A stretch of DNA of 64,000 nt from Opitutaceae bacterium (GCA_030693515.1 JAUYAK010000093.1:1-64000); one strand, 5' to 3'. Shown: positions 50,144-60,160, counted from the first letter of the stretch. Notes: generated by a model from the letters alone, not told the origin. Program-made: numbers and translations.

Positions 50144-50619
50144 GGGAGAGTGCGAAGGACGCGCGCGGGATTTCCGGCGACGACCGTGCGGGGTGCGACA
50201 TTTTTCGTGACGACCGAGCCGGCGCCGACGATGGCGCCCTCCCCGATCGTGACACCGCAGAGGATGGTGACGTTGCTGCCGATGGAGGCCTGGCGGCCAA
50301 TCACGGTCGGCTCGCATTTCCAGTCCTTGGCGCCCTGCACCGTGCCATCGGCATTGGTCGCGCGCGGGAAGCGGTCGTTGGTAAACATCACGCCGTGGCC
50401 AATGAAAGCCTCGTCCTCGATCGTGACACCGGAGCACACAAAGGTGTGGCTCTGGATCTTCACGCGACGACCGACCTTCACGTCGGACTGAATCTCGACA
50501 AAGGGACCGATGAAAGTCTCGTCGCCGATCTCGCAGCCGTAGAGGTTGACGAAAGCGATGAGACGAACGTTTTTCCCCAGCTTCACGCTGGGTGCGACAC
50601 GCAAGGTAGGCTCGGACAT
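50140..50619 (-). CDS. Hexapeptide N-acetyltransferase (WbpD-like)
   Basis: This 159-aa left-handed beta-helix protein has hexapeptide turns throughout (IGDETFIGPFVEI, IGSNVTILCGVTIGEGAIVGAGSVV) and the closing NPARV typical of sugar acetyltransferases such as WbpD/WlbB. It should acetylate the amino group put on by the overlapping aminotransferase with acetyl-CoA. The WHxxP-like donor site cannot be told apart by eye. Confidence 0.9.
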   Translation of the reverse strand: MSEPTLRVAPSVKLGKNVRLIAFVNLYGCEIGDETFIGPFVEIQSDVKVGRRVKIQSHTFVCSGVTIEDEAFIGHGVMFTNDRFPRATNADGTVQGAKDWKCEPTVIGRQASIGSNVTILCGVTIGEGAIVGAGSVVTKNVAPRTVVAGNPARVLRTLP

Positions 50620-50633
50620 GGAGGCGGCGCGAA

Positions 50634-51755
50634 TCAGAGCGGAATCGGCTGGCCTTTCAAGAACAGCGATTGCGAGGCGGCCTCAAGCATGCGGATGAGC
50701 TGGAGGCCCTCGGCGCCGCCGGAGAGCGGGGGCTTGCCGCTGCGGATGCTCTCGACGAAGTGCTCGACCTCAAGCTTGAGCGCCTCCTTGCCCTCGAGGT
50801 GAGGGATGGAGATGTCGCCCTTGCGGTAGTCGATGCGCATCCGGTAATCGGGGTGGCCTTGCTCGGCTTCGCCGTGCTGGCCGAGCTTCACGCCGCTGTC
50901 GTAGATGCGGAGCTTCTCGGTGGGCTCGACATCATCATAGACGACCATCTTCTTCGTGCCGCCGATGAGGGTGCGGCGGACCTTCACGGGCGAGAGCCAG
51001 TTGACGTGGCAGTGCGCGATGAGGCCGGAGCCGTAATGGAGCGTGAGGTAGGCGATCGTCTCGGGCCGGCCCGCAATATGGCGCATGCCCGTGGCCGAAA
51101 CCGCCTGCGGCGCCTCGGGAAACAAAAACTGGATGATCGAGAGATCATGCACCGCGAGGTCCCAGAGCACATTCACGTCGGCCTGCACGAGGCCGAGATT
51201 GATGCGGGCGGAGTCGTAATAATAAATCTGTCCGAGCTCGTTGTCCTTGATGAGCTGTTTGATTTTTCGAACCGCCGGCGTGTAGATGAAGGTGTGGTCA
51301 ACCATCAGCGTGACCTTGCGCTTGGCCGCCTCGTCGATGAGTTCGCGTGCGAGATCGGAGCGGTGGCAGAGCGGCTTCTCGACGAGCACATGCTTGCCGG
51401 CGCGGACGGCGCGCATGGCGAGTTCGAAGTGCGTGTTGACCGGGGTCGCGATGGCGACGGCCTCGATGCGAGGATCGTTGATCAACTCATCGGCGGACGA
51501 CGTCGCGGTGATGTGCGGATAGAGGCCGCGGGCCCACGCCAGGCGATCAGGATTCAAATCGGCGACGCCCACGAGCTTGGTATCGCGGCCCTCGTGGAAA
51601 TTGCGGAGCAGGTTCGGGCCCCAGTAGCCGCAGCCGATGACGGCAACGCCGAGCTGACTGGGCCGGGCCCCGAACGGGCTGGTGGTGCCATTGGGGCCGC
51701 GCGTTTCGCTGGTCGCCGAAACGACAAAGGGAGAAGAGGTGGCGGAGCGTGACAT
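50634..51755 (-). CDS. Gfo/Idh/MocA oxidoreductase (WbpB-like)
   Basis: This 373-aa NAD-dependent dehydrogenase has the Rossmann motif VAVIGCGYWGPNLLRNF, the ATPVNTH block and the catalytic EKP in VLVEKPL. The C-terminal domain is rich in strands. The first 33 residues are a low-complexity Ser/Thr/Pro leader. WbpB/WlbA relatives oxidise C3 of UDP-sugar uronic acids. The gene starts the three-gene sugar set and lies 14 bp before the acetyltransferase. A 161-bp gap separates it from the GT41 gene. Confidence 0.9.
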   Translation of the reverse strand: MSRSATSSPFVVSATSETRGPNGTTSPFGARPSQLGVAVIGCGYWGPNLLRNFHEGRDTKLVGVADLNPDRLAWARGLYPHITATSSADELINDPRIEAVAIATPVNTHFELAMRAVRAGKHVLVEKPLCHRSDLARELIDEAAKRKVTLMVDHTFIYTPAVRKIKQLIKDNELGQIYYYDSARINLGLVQADVNVLWDLAVHDLSIIQFLFPEAPQAVSATGMRHIAGRPETIAYLTLHYGSGLIAHCHVNWLSPVKVRRTLIGGTKKMVVYDDVEPTEKLRIYDSGVKLGQHGEAEQGHPDYRMRIDYRKGDISIPHLEGKEALKLEVEHFVESIRSGKPPLSGGAEGLQLIRMLEAASQSLFLKGQPIPL

Positions 51756-51916
51756 AGTTGCGGTGTTGCAGCTGAGATTCCAAATGCTGAAGGAGGAGCC
51801 TAAGTTTCAGTCAACCAGTTGAAAATGTGTGGTTATTATCGGCACGCGAAAAGCCGCGGCAGAATTTTCCCAAGTAAGAATCGACGATGACAGGTTTGGG
51901 TCGAGTCTGTTTCAGA

Positions 51917-53827
51917 TCATTCATCATTTCGTAGCAATTGCCCGACCGAAGTGGCGTGTGATTTCGTGCCGCACCAATCCTGCCAGCAGGCGCGCAGCGC
52001 GGCACCGAAACGCGCCGCCTGCCCCCCATGATCCAGAAGCGCGCTGCCGAGCATGGCGTCGCGCAGCGTGGCGCGCAGCTGCGCGAGGGCGAAGTGATCG
52101 CGCGCGAGGTCGGTGGCGATCTGCACGTAGGCCGCCTCGTCCGCCGCGCACCACTCGGGATGGCCGACCGCCGTGAGCAGGCTGGCGCCCACCCGCGACA
52201 TATGCTGACGGCCGACGAGCGTCACGACGGGCACGCCCATCCACAGGGCTTCGCAGGTGGTCGTCGTGCCATGGTAGGGTGCCGTGTCGAGAGCGATGTC
52301 CACCTCGCCATACACCGCCAGGTGATCCGCCGCGCCGGCGGTGCGCTCGACGAGATCAACGCGATCCGCCGGCAAACCGGCGCGGGCGAAGCGCTCGACG
52401 TAGCGCGCGCGCACTTGCGGATCACTGAAGCCCTGGCCCTTCAGCCGGAGCCGCGAATCGGGTGTCGCCTGCAGGATGCGACCCCACACGGCGAGCATGC
52501 GGTCCGTGACCTTGGCGAGATTGTTGAAGCAGCCAAACGTCACGTGGCCGGCGTTGAAGCACGGCGCCGGCGCGACTTCGGGCGCATCAGCCTGCGGCTC
52601 ATAGCTCCACGCCGTCGGCGCGAAGCGCACCAAGGTCTCGGTCGCAAACTCGTCCGCCTCGGGCGCCGGATCGGACGTGGCATCGGTCAAGCGATAGTCG
52701 ATGGCCTCGACCGCGGTGGTATTCGGATAGCCGAGATAAGTGACCTGCACGGGGGCGAGCCGGCGCGCGAGGAGCGGCAGCCGGTTGAGCCCCGTGTGGC
52801 CCGCGAGATCGATCAGGATGTCCGGCGCGTCAGCGAGGATGCGTTGCTCGACCGCGGCGGCCGGCTGGCCCACAAAATTCCGCCAGACGGTCGCCTGCTC
52901 GCGCAGGCGCGCCGAAACCGCGTCCTCGCGGAAATGGTCGTGATAGAGATAGATCTCGAAACTCCCGCGATCGAGGTGGCGCACGAGCGGTTCGACAAAG
53001 TGGGCGCACGAGTGCGCGCGCAAATCGGGCGAGAGAAACGCCACCCTCAGCCGGCGCGCGGGATCGACGGCATGGGCAAACTCGCGCGGCACAGGCCCGC
53101 CGACCGCGCGGCCGTAGGCGAGGTGTTCGGCATGCAGTTTCTCCGGGGCGATCCCATCAAGGTAATGTAACGCGAAGAGCCGGTAGCTGCGCGCCTCATG
53201 GTGCCGCGGCTGCAGCGCGAGGAAGCGGCCGTAGTCTTCGACGGCCTCCGGAATGCGATGCGTCTGCTGCAGGGCCTGTGCGCGCCCGAATCGCCCGAGC
53301 GCACAGTCGGGATCGGCGGCGATGGCTCGCTCGTGGCAGCCCAGGGCCTCGAAGGAACGCCCGGCAAGGCTCAGGGTGAGCCCATAATTATACCAACCCG
53401 TGGCAAACGCCGGCGCGAGCGCCACGGCCTTCTTATGACACTCGATCGCCTCGAGCAGGCGGTTCTGGGTTTTGAGGCAGTAGGCGAGAAAGTCCCAGCC
53501 TTCGTGCGAATCGGGCGCGGTCTGGACCGCGTGGCGCAGATGAGCCTCGGCCTGCTCGAAGCGACCGAGGGCGTTGCACGCGAGGCCGAGCCTTGTCTCG
53601 CAACCGCGGTGAGCGGGATTCAGCGCATGGGCCCGGCCGAGCAGACCGGCGGCATCGGCCGTGCGGCCCTCCTGCTGCGCCAGGAGCCCGGAGAGATGGA
53701 GCGCATCGAAACTATTCGGCACCGCCGCGCGCAGCTGCCGATACAGCCGCTCCGCCTCGGCGAGACGGCCGGCTTTGTGGTGCGACAGCGCGGACTGGAG
53801 CAGGGACTGGACCTTGGCGGGTGACAC
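51917..53827 (-). CDS. TPR/GT41 O-GlcNAc-transferase-like protein
   Basis: This 636-aa protein has about six TPR units (1-235) and a GT41 (OGT/SPINDLY) catalytic region (about 255-610): FLSPDLRAHSCAHFVEPL, ILIDLAGHTGLNR, APVQVTYLGYPNTT, TFGCFNNLAKVT, LDTAPYHGTTTTCEALWMGVPVVTL. It should transfer GlcNAc or a similar sugar from a nucleotide sugar to Ser/Thr of proteins in the cytoplasm. Bacterial members near flagellin genes often glycosylate flagellin. The start is GTG at 53827, with no clear ribosome site; no ATG suits. It is the first gene of the island. Confidence 0.92.
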   Translation of the reverse strand: MSPAKVQSLLQSALSHHKAGRLAEAERLYRQLRAAVPNSFDALHLSGLLAQQEGRTADAAGLLGRAHALNPAHRGCETRLGLACNALGRFEQAEAHLRHAVQTAPDSHEGWDFLAYCLKTQNRLLEAIECHKKAVALAPAFATGWYNYGLTLSLAGRSFEALGCHERAIAADPDCALGRFGRAQALQQTHRIPEAVEDYGRFLALQPRHHEARSYRLFALHYLDGIAPEKLHAEHLAYGRAVGGPVPREFAHAVDPARRLRVAFLSPDLRAHSCAHFVEPLVRHLDRGSFEIYLYHDHFREDAVSARLREQATVWRNFVGQPAAAVEQRILADAPDILIDLAGHTGLNRLPLLARRLAPVQVTYLGYPNTTAVEAIDYRLTDATSDPAPEADEFATETLVRFAPTAWSYEPQADAPEVAPAPCFNAGHVTFGCFNNLAKVTDRMLAVWGRILQATPDSRLRLKGQGFSDPQVRARYVERFARAGLPADRVDLVERTAGAADHLAVYGEVDIALDTAPYHGTTTTCEALWMGVPVVTLVGRQHMSRVGASLLTAVGHPEWCAADEAAYVQIATDLARDHFALAQLRATLRDAMLGSALLDHGGQAARFGAALRACWQDWCGTKSHATSVGQLLRNDE

Positions 53828-53963
53828 TTCGTGTGGTGCTAACGCCTTCGTCGCACGGGCGCACTGCTTTAGTTAATTTCCTCTCAAGAGCGTCCCGCGC
53901 CGCGCCGAATACTTCACTGCACCGGTTTGCCTGTCAGCCGGGCATCATCCGCGCATTTCCTTC

Positions 53964-54893
53964 ATGTCCACAGCGACCCTGGCTCCGGCCCCCTCGACCG
54001 CCGCCCCCTACTCCGACGCGGAGATCAGGAAGCGCATCGAATCGTGCCCGAAGCTCGCCTCCCTCGGCAGCATCAACCGTGCGCTGAGCGAACTCGTGCG
54101 CTCGGACGTGAGCCTCAACTCGCAGATCGCCGATGTGATTCGCCGTGATCCTTCGCTCTCGGCGCGCCTGCTGCGCATGGTCAACTCGGTGTATTTCGGC
54201 CTCTCCACCCGGGTGAACAGCATTGAGGAAGCAGTGTTCTTCCTCGGCCTGCGGCAAATCCGCGAACTGTCAATGGCCACGCCGGTGCTCGAGGAGGTCG
54301 ATCTGCTGCAAAAGAAAACCGCCGCCGCGCTGCCCTGGAAGGATCTCTGGTCGCACAGCCTCGCGACGGCGATTCTCACGCGCGAGATTCTCGCCTCGAC
54401 CTCCTTTCAGGTCGACGACGACACCGATTACCTCGTGGGCCTGCTGCATAATGTCGGCAAGGTCGTGATGGCTTATGCGTTCCCCACGGAACTGCGCACC
54501 TTGATGGCGACACCCGCGGACACGCCCACGGAATACTGCGAGCACGAGCGCGCCCTCATCGGCTGGGACCACGGCCGGATCGGTGCCTACTACCTTCAAC
54601 GCCATCAGCTCTCCGAGGAAATCGTGATGGCGGTCGGCTACCACAACCACCCCGAGCAGGCGCCCACGCACCAGAATTTTGCCGCCGCCGTCCAAGTCGC
54701 CGATCACATCGTGCGGCACAGCGGCATCACCGGCAGCTTTGAAGCCGTGGATCATGTCGCGGCCGATGCGTGGCTCGATCTGCCGGGATGGAAACTGCTT
54801 TACGGCGCCGACAGCGCCGAATCGATGCTCGCTCGCGCCTCCATCGCCAACACCTTGCAGCGGCTGCCGTCGATGCTGCAGGGCCTGCTGTAG
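53964..54893 (+). CDS. HDOD-domain protein
   Basis: This 309-aa protein has an HDOD domain (about 30-230; IRRDPSLSARLLRMVNSVYFGL, EAVFFLGLRQIREL, LVGLLHNVGKVV). HDOD proteins resemble HD phosphohydrolases but usually lack the metal residues and act in signalling. Here the HD pair is replaced by HN in LLHNVGK, so a phosphodiesterase activity is unlikely. It is 20 bp before a PAS hybrid kinase, which may form an operon with it. Confidence 0.9.
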   Translation: MSTATLAPAPSTAAPYSDAEIRKRIESCPKLASLGSINRALSELVRSDVSLNSQIADVIRRDPSLSARLLRMVNSVYFGLSTRVNSIEEAVFFLGLRQIRELSMATPVLEEVDLLQKKTAAALPWKDLWSHSLATAILTREILASTSFQVDDDTDYLVGLLHNVGKVVMAYAFPTELRTLMATPADTPTEYCEHERALIGWDHGRIGAYYLQRHQLSEEIVMAVGYHNHPEQAPTHQNFAAAVQVADHIVRHSGITGSFEAVDHVAADAWLDLPGWKLLYGADSAESMLARASIANTLQRLPSMLQGLL

Positions 54894-54913
54894 AGCGCCC
54901 CCTCCCCCGCGCC

Positions 54914-56833
54914 ATGCCCGCCACACTCAGCGCACCTGACGCCAACTTCGTCGCCAAGACCACCCTTGATGCTTGGCTGGGTGCCTGGGAGACGAGCGCC
55001 GATGCCGCCTACTGCCGCGATCAGGAGGGCCGGATTCTCACGACCAACCTCTCCTTTGCCCGAAAATTCGGCCGCACGCCGGCCGCGATCGCCGAGACGC
55101 GGCTCGAGGAACTCATCCACCCCGATGATCTCGGCACGCTGCAAAAATCCACCGCCGAGATTCTGCGCGCGCCCCACCGCGGTGCGGCGGAGCACCGGTG
55201 GCGCACGCCGCAGGGGGTCCGCTGGTTTTCCTGGGATGAAGTCGCCCTGCGCGACGAATCCGGCGCCATCGTCGCGATCCGCGCCGTGGGCCGCGACATC
55301 ACCCGGCAGCGTCTCGCCGAGGAGCAGTATTTTCGTCTTTCCCGCGCCGTCGAGCAGTCCCCCGTCTCCATCGTCATCACCGACCTCGATGGCCGCGCGC
55401 AGTATGTGAATTCCAAATTCACCGTTGTGACCGGCCGGACGCTGGAGGACATGATCGACCACGGCGCCGAACCGCTGCGCGCCGGCCACTTGAACGAGGC
55501 CTCCTACCAAGCCTGCCTCGAACGCGTGCGGGCGGGCGGCGAGTGGCGCGGCGAGTTCTGCGTCACGCGGGCTGACGGCTCCACGATTTGGGAGTCGGTC
55601 AAGATCTCGTGCCTCCGCAACGCCTCCGGTGAAATCGCCAACCTGCTCTGCCTCCGCGAGGATTTCACCGAGCGCAAGCGGCTCGAACACGAGCTGCGGC
55701 AGGCACAGAAAATGGAGAGCCTCGGCACCCTCGCCGGTGGCATCGCGCACGATTTCAACAACCTCCTCGCGATCATCAACGGCTACGCCGAATTTTGCGC
55801 CCAGAGCCTCGACGAGCCGGCCGTGATGCGGAAGAGCCTGCGCGAGATCCATAACGCCGCCCAGCGCGCCGGCAGCCTCGTGCGGCAGATCCTCACCTTC
55901 AGCCGCAAGACCGAGATCAGCTTTGCCCCCGTCGATTTCAACCAGCAGATCCGCGATCTGCTGCGCATGTTTGCGGAGACGTTCCCGCGCAATGTCACCG
56001 TCTGCCTGGATTTGCTGGAAGGCATGCCGCACCTGCTCGGCGACCAGAGCCAGCTGCAGCAGATCCTGCTGAATCTCTGCGTCAACGCCCGCGATGCGAT
56101 GCCGGAAGGCGGCGCGCTCACCCTCACGACACGCACCGTGCCGGGCGCCTCGATCACGCACCTCGGCGCCACCGCCGGCCGGACCTACGCCTGCCTCTCC
56201 GTGGACGACACCGGCACGGGCATGAGCCCGGAGGTGCGCGCGCGGATTTTCGAGCCGTTCTTCACCACCAAGGCGGGCAACCAAGGCACGGGCCTGGGCC
56301 TCGCAGTCGTCTACGGCATCGTCGTGGCGCACCGGGGCTGCATCGAAGTCGAGAGCGAACCTGGCGAAGGCAGCACGTTCCGGGTTTATCTGCCGGTCGC
56401 GGAGTCGGCCGCCGCCAACACCACGCCGCCAATCCCCGAAATTTGTCCTCGAGGCCGTGAATCCATCCTGATCGTGGACGACGAGGAGGCGCTGCGCACC
56501 CTGCTCTCGCGCGCGCTGGCGCAAAAAGGCTACGCCATCACGACCGCCGCCACCGGACTGGAGGCGATCAATTTCCTCAGCGATCCCGCCCGAATTTTCG
56601 ACGCCATGCTGCTCGATCTCAACATGCCCGGCGCCACCGGCGTCGAGGTGCTGCGGGCCATGCGCATTTGCCGGCCTGGACTAAAAGTCATCGTCGTCAG
56701 CGGTCATCTTACCCACGAGGCGAGCATGGAGTTCGAGCACCACGGTGCGCACACCTTCATCCAAAAGCCCTACAAGCTGGATCAAGTCAGCCGCCAGTTG
56801 CGGTCACTCCTGGACACTCCGGTCGCGGAGTAG
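54914..56833 (+). CDS. PAS-PAS hybrid histidine kinase with receiver
   Basis: This 639-aa soluble kinase has two PAS domains (about 20-145, 150-265), HisKA with [13 protein letters not shown], a HATPase with [10 protein letters not shown] and GTGLGLAV, and a C-terminal receiver (about 510-635; [12 protein letters not shown]). The core is of the NtrB-like hybrid kind, as in the gene at 277-2415 but with PAS in place of the first receiver. The start MPATLSAP was chosen as the frame upstream overlaps the HDOD gene. It may share a transcript with the HDOD gene. Confidence 0.9.
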   Translation: MPATLSAPDANFVAKTTLDAWLGAWETSADAAYCRDQEGRILTTNLSFARKFGRTPAAIAETRLEELIHPDDLGTLQKSTAEILRAPHRGAAEHRWRTPQGVRWFSWDEVALRDESGAIVAIRAVGRDITRQRLAEEQYFRLSRAVEQSPVSIVITDLDGRAQYVNSKFTVVTGRTLEDMIDHGAEPLRAGHLNEASYQACLERVRAGGEWRGEFCVTRADGSTIWESVKISCLRNASGEIANLLCLREDFTERKRLEHELRQAQKMESLGTLAGGIAHDFNNLLAIINGYAEFCAQSLDEPAVMRKSLREIHNAAQRAGSLVRQILTFSRKTEISFAPVDFNQQIRDLLRMFAETFPRNVTVCLDLLEGMPHLLGDQSQLQQILLNLCVNARDAMPEGGALTLTTRTVPGASITHLGATAGRTYACLSVDDTGTGMSPEVRARIFEPFFTTKAGNQGTGLGLAVVYGIVVAHRGCIEVESEPGEGSTFRVYLPVAESAAANTTPPIPEICPRGRESILIVDDEEALRTLLSRALAQKGYAITTAATGLEAINFLSDPARIFDAMLLDLNMPGATGVEVLRAMRICRPGLKVIVVSGHLTHEASMEFEHHGAHTFIQKPYKLDQVSRQLRSLLDTPVAE

Positions 56834-56944
56834 GGCAAAGACCCCGTCTGGGGGCCCAGATTCCGTTTCAGGGCGCTGTCAGCGTGTCGATAAAACCGCG
56901 GGCAACATCAGGACCGTCCATTCACATGGCACGTCTTTTACTAA

Positions 56945-57526
56945 ATGAATCATCGCGAACCACCGGCTCCGGCCGCGGGAGTCCGCAAGGCAACGCATTG
57001 CCTTGCACTGCTCCTGCTGACGGTCCTCGCGCCTTCGGGCGTGGATGCCGCAGTCAGCCTTGTCGCATCACCGAAAGCAGACCCCCGCGGCTATCTTCGC
57101 GCGGTGGCGGCTCCGGCGCTCCGTTTTCAGGCTCCGCCGCCCCCGCGTGCGGAAATCACCCGCTTGGCGATGGCCTATCCATCCTCGGGCAAACCGACCT
57201 TCGTTCCCTCGTCCCTGCCGCGCACAAGCGATGTGACGGGACGGGCTGCCCCGGCGATTGTGGCCGCAGGCAAGGACAGTGCGGCCAAGGCCGAGTCCAC
57301 GGAGAAGGCTCCGCCGCCGCCCGTGCTGCTCGAGCGCAATCCCGCGCAGATCATTCCCGATGATTTGCGTCCGACCATCCAAGCGGAGGATTTTATTCCT
57401 TTCTTCCAACTTCCGGGTTCATCCCGGGGCCGGGGAGACGTAAACGTCTTGGTGCCGGCGCCGCGCTCCGTGCCTGCGCCGCCGCCGCTCCCAGAAAGCT
57501 CCGCCACCTATCGCCAAACGCCTTGA
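56945..57526 (+). CDS. Secreted Pro-rich hypothetical protein
   Basis: This 193-aa protein has a hydrophobic export segment (about 17-36, CLALLLLTVLAPSGVDA-A), then a disordered Pro/Ala/Ser-rich body without a known domain. Its stop overlaps the TTG start of the next gene, a TPR protein. A -10-like GTCGATAA at 56886-56893 lies 52 bp upstream but the -35 part is poor. The three genes 56945-59216 appear to be one operon. Function unknown. Confidence 0.65.
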   Translation: MNHREPPAPAAGVRKATHCLALLLLTVLAPSGVDAAVSLVASPKADPRGYLRAVAAPALRFQAPPPPRAEITRLAMAYPSSGKPTFVPSSLPRTSDVTGRAAPAIVAAGKDSAAKAESTEKAPPPPVLLERNPAQIIPDDLRPTIQAEDFIPFFQLPGSSRGRGDVNVLVPAPRSVPAPPPLPESSATYRQTP

Positions 57527-58839
57527 TCTTCCGCCGTCGCCATCCTCTGTCCGCGCTCGCGCCCTCCCAGGCGTCGGCGGCGCTTTGGCTGGCGACGGCG
57601 GCGTGTCTGGCCGCCTCGACCCCGGCGACGAAAGAAGCGGCGTCGGAGCACGCGGCCCTAAAAGCCACGGAGCCGGCTTCCGCACTGACCACGCCCACCA
57701 AGCCAGTGCTCACCGGCCTGGCCACGCCGGAGGAGGAAATCCGCGGCCTGCTCACACTCGGCGGACGGCTGGCCGATCGCGGCCAGTTTGACGCCGCGGA
57801 CATCGCTTTTCGCCAGGTGCTCGGTTCGCCGCGCGTCAAGCCCCCCGAAGAGCGCACGGCGCTGCTCGGGCTCGCGCAACTGCACCGCAAACATGGCCAG
57901 CTCACCAAGGCCGCCGCGATTTACGAGCGCTTCCTCAAGGAGCACGCGGACGCCGAGGAGACACCCGAGGCGATGCTCGCGCTCGGCCGCATCCTGCGCG
58001 CCCTCGGCACACACAAGCTCGCGATCGCGCGGTTCTACAGCGTCCTCAATTCCACCCTCAAGGTCTCCGGCGAAGGCCTCGAGCGCTACCAGCTCCTCGC
58101 CAAAACCGCGCAGTTCGAAATCGCCGAGACGCATTTCCAGGCCGGCAACTTTGCCGAAGCCAACAAGTTTTTCTCCCGCCTGCGCCTGCTCGATCTCGCG
58201 CCGGCGGATCGTGCCCGCGCGCATTTCAAGGCCGGCTATGCGCTGCGCCTGCAGGGCAATCACGAGGGCGCGGTCAGCACCCTGCGGAGCTACCTCGAGC
58301 AATGGCCGGAGGACGAAAACGTCCCCGAGGCCCGCTACATGCTGGCGATCTCGCTCCGCGAGTTGAAGCGCACGCAGGAGGCCCTCGCCGCCACGCTCGA
58401 ACTCCTCCGCAGCGAAAGATCCAACAAGGAGGACGACGCCAAGCGCTGGGCCTACTGGCAGCGCAAGACCGGCAACCAGCTCGCCAATGATTTCTACGAC
58501 GCCGGCGACTCCACCAACGCGCGCACCATCTATTCAGGCCTGCTGGCGCTCTCCACCGAACTCGCCTGGCGCCTCCCCATCACCTACCAGATCGCGCTGT
58601 GCGACGAACGCCTCGGGCTCCCCGAGCGCGCGCGCACCGCCTACGACACGATTATCAAGGCGACCGAGGCCAACGCTCCGGCCGAGCTCACGGAGCTTGC
58701 AAACATGGCGAAATGGCGCATCCAACACCTCGAGTGGCGGGACCGCGTCAGCCAGCAGCTTTCGAATGCTCTGGAATCTCCGGCGACGAAGTCGGCTGCG
58801 GTCCCGGCACCGCCCCCGTCTCCCACCGCCATTCCATGA
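57523..58839 (+). CDS. TPR-repeat protein, exported
   Basis: This 438-aa protein has an N-terminal hydrophobic segment (about 12-30), then TPR-like repeats across about 70-400 (LTLGGRLADRGQFDAADIAFRQVL, LGLAQLHRKHGQLTKAAAIYERFL, YALRLQGNHEGAVSTLRSYLEQWPED). It resembles periplasmic TPR scaffolds such as YbgF-type proteins. The start is TTG at 57523, overlapping the previous stop as TTGA. It overlaps the next gene by ATGA. Partner unknown. Confidence 0.78.
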   Translation: MIFRRRHPLSALAPSQASAALWLATAACLAASTPATKEAASEHAALKATEPASALTTPTKPVLTGLATPEEEIRGLLTLGGRLADRGQFDAADIAFRQVLGSPRVKPPEERTALLGLAQLHRKHGQLTKAAAIYERFLKEHADAEETPEAMLALGRILRALGTHKLAIARFYSVLNSTLKVSGEGLERYQLLAKTAQFEIAETHFQAGNFAEANKFFSRLRLLDLAPADRARAHFKAGYALRLQGNHEGAVSTLRSYLEQWPEDENVPEARYMLAISLRELKRTQEALAATLELLRSERSNKEDDAKRWAYWQRKTGNQLANDFYDAGDSTNARTIYSGLLALSTELAWRLPITYQIALCDERLGLPERARTAYDTIIKATEANAPAELTELANMAKWRIQHLEWRDRVSQQLSNALESPATKSAAVPAPPPSPTAIP

Positions 58840-59216
58840 CCCAACTTGAAACGATCCAGGAGCACCACCGCCTGTGCGATGAAATCCACCAGTGCGTGCT
58901 CGATGAGAATCGTTTCCTCCGCACGCAGCAACGCCCGCCCGACGCCGCGTTGATCGAACGCAAGCGCGGCCTCCTCGCGCGACTCGATGCCTCGCTGGAG
59001 GCGCTGAAGACCGTGCCGGCGGCCTCGGTGCGCGACCCGGCCACCCGCGAGGCGCTCGACAAATCGCGCACCCGCATCCTGCAAATTCTCCAGCTCGACA
59101 AGGAAAACGAACAGCTGCTGCTGCGCTCCAGCCTCGGCGCTTCGCGCCCCACGGGCACGGCCGCGCCGGCGGCTTCCGTGGCGATGCTGCAAAAAATTTA
59201 CGCGCGCTGCACGTAG
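58836..59216 (+). CDS. FlgN-like helical protein
   Basis: This 126-aa, mostly helical protein (ENRFLRTQQRPPDAALIERKRGLLARLDASLEAL) has the length and helix pattern of FlgN-type flagellar chaperones, with conserved-type Lys-Arg before LLxxLD. The match is by eye and not certain. It overlaps the TPR gene by ATGA. Its 3' end overlaps by 19 bases the end of the convergent HDOD gene (59198-59216). The C-terminal LQKIYAR end is short and Ala-rich before it. Confidence 0.55.
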   Translation: MTQLETIQEHHRLCDEIHQCVLDENRFLRTQQRPPDAALIERKRGLLARLDASLEALKTVPAASVRDPATREALDKSRTRILQILQLDKENEQLLLRSSLGASRPTGTAAPAASVAMLQKIYARCT

Positions 59217-60160
59217 CGGTCCGCGGCACCCCGGTGCCAGTCCTGCGTCGGGAAACGGTGCCGCACGCCGGCCGGTTTGGTCAGACCGCGCGTGTCGAGG
59301 AGTGAGCTGACCGCGTCGAGCCGCGTGCCCGCCTCGATCGCGAGCGCGTCGAGTTCCTCGGGCTGCAGGCCGAGCGGCTCAATCATCCGCGCCTCGGGGA
59401 GCGGCGGTCGCTGGTCGATCGCCGGCACACAAACCGCCGAGCGGATCCATTTCGCCGCATGGAGGAGGCTCGCCATCGGGGCAAAGGCGATGGTCGCCCG
59501 CGGCGTGTATTGCGTGCGCACCGGCTCGGACATGCCGCGGGGAAACATCCAATGCTCCATCAGCGCTGCGCCGGCTTCCGCTTGAGTGAAGCCCAGCGTA
59601 GCGCGTTCGGCTTTCGTCGCTTCGTCCGGATACCCGGCGGTCGCGAGGAAAAGTTGCCGCCCCTCCCGCAAGGCCCACTCGTCGATTGCGACCATGCCCA
59701 CGGCATGCAGCAACCCGATGGTGTAGGCCACGCTGCGATCCTGCAGCGTGTGTTCCGCGATCAAATCGGCCGCAATCGCGCAGGCCACGGACATCTTCCA
59801 AAGATCATTGGCTTCCATCCCGTAGGCCGCCACCGGGCGGACCAGCACTTGGGAAGCGACCGCGTAGGAAACGAGTTCGTAAATCCGATCGTAGCCCACC
59901 CGGTTCACGGCCTGCTCCACGGTCGTGCAGCGAGTGCCCATGCTAAAATAGGCGCTGTTGGCCGTCACGAGCACGCGCGCCGCGATGCCGGGGTCGAGGC
60001 GCACCAACGAAACAATGTCCTGCATCGATGAATTGCCATCGCCAAGCAGCTGCTTCAGCCGTGGAACGACCTTGGGCGACGAGGGCAGGCTCGTGACCGC
60101 GCGCACAATGTCCGCCGGCGTGACACGAGAGCCTTGGGTGGCAGCAAAGGCGGCGTTCAT
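59198..60160 (-). CDS. HDOD-domain protein
   Basis: This 320-aa protein has an HDOD domain (about 15-215; VRLDPGIAARVLVTANSAYFSM, QAVNRVGYDRIYELV, IGLLHAVGMVAIDEW). Like its relative at 53964-54893 it lacks the HD pair (LHAVG), so it is probably a non-catalytic signalling protein. About 100 residues follow the domain without known match. Its 3' end overlaps the FlgN-like gene by 19 bases on the other strand. Confidence 0.9.
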   Translation of the reverse strand: MNAAFAATQGSRVTPADIVRAVTSLPSSPKVVPRLKQLLGDGNSSMQDIVSLVRLDPGIAARVLVTANSAYFSMGTRCTTVEQAVNRVGYDRIYELVSYAVASQVLVRPVAAYGMEANDLWKMSVACAIAADLIAEHTLQDRSVAYTIGLLHAVGMVAIDEWALREGRQLFLATAGYPDEATKAERATLGFTQAEAGAALMEHWMFPRGMSEPVRTQYTPRATIAFAPMASLLHAAKWIRSAVCVPAIDQRPPLPEARMIEPLGLQPEELDALAIEAGTRLDAVSSLLDTRGLTKPAGVRHRFPTQDWHRGAADRYVQRA

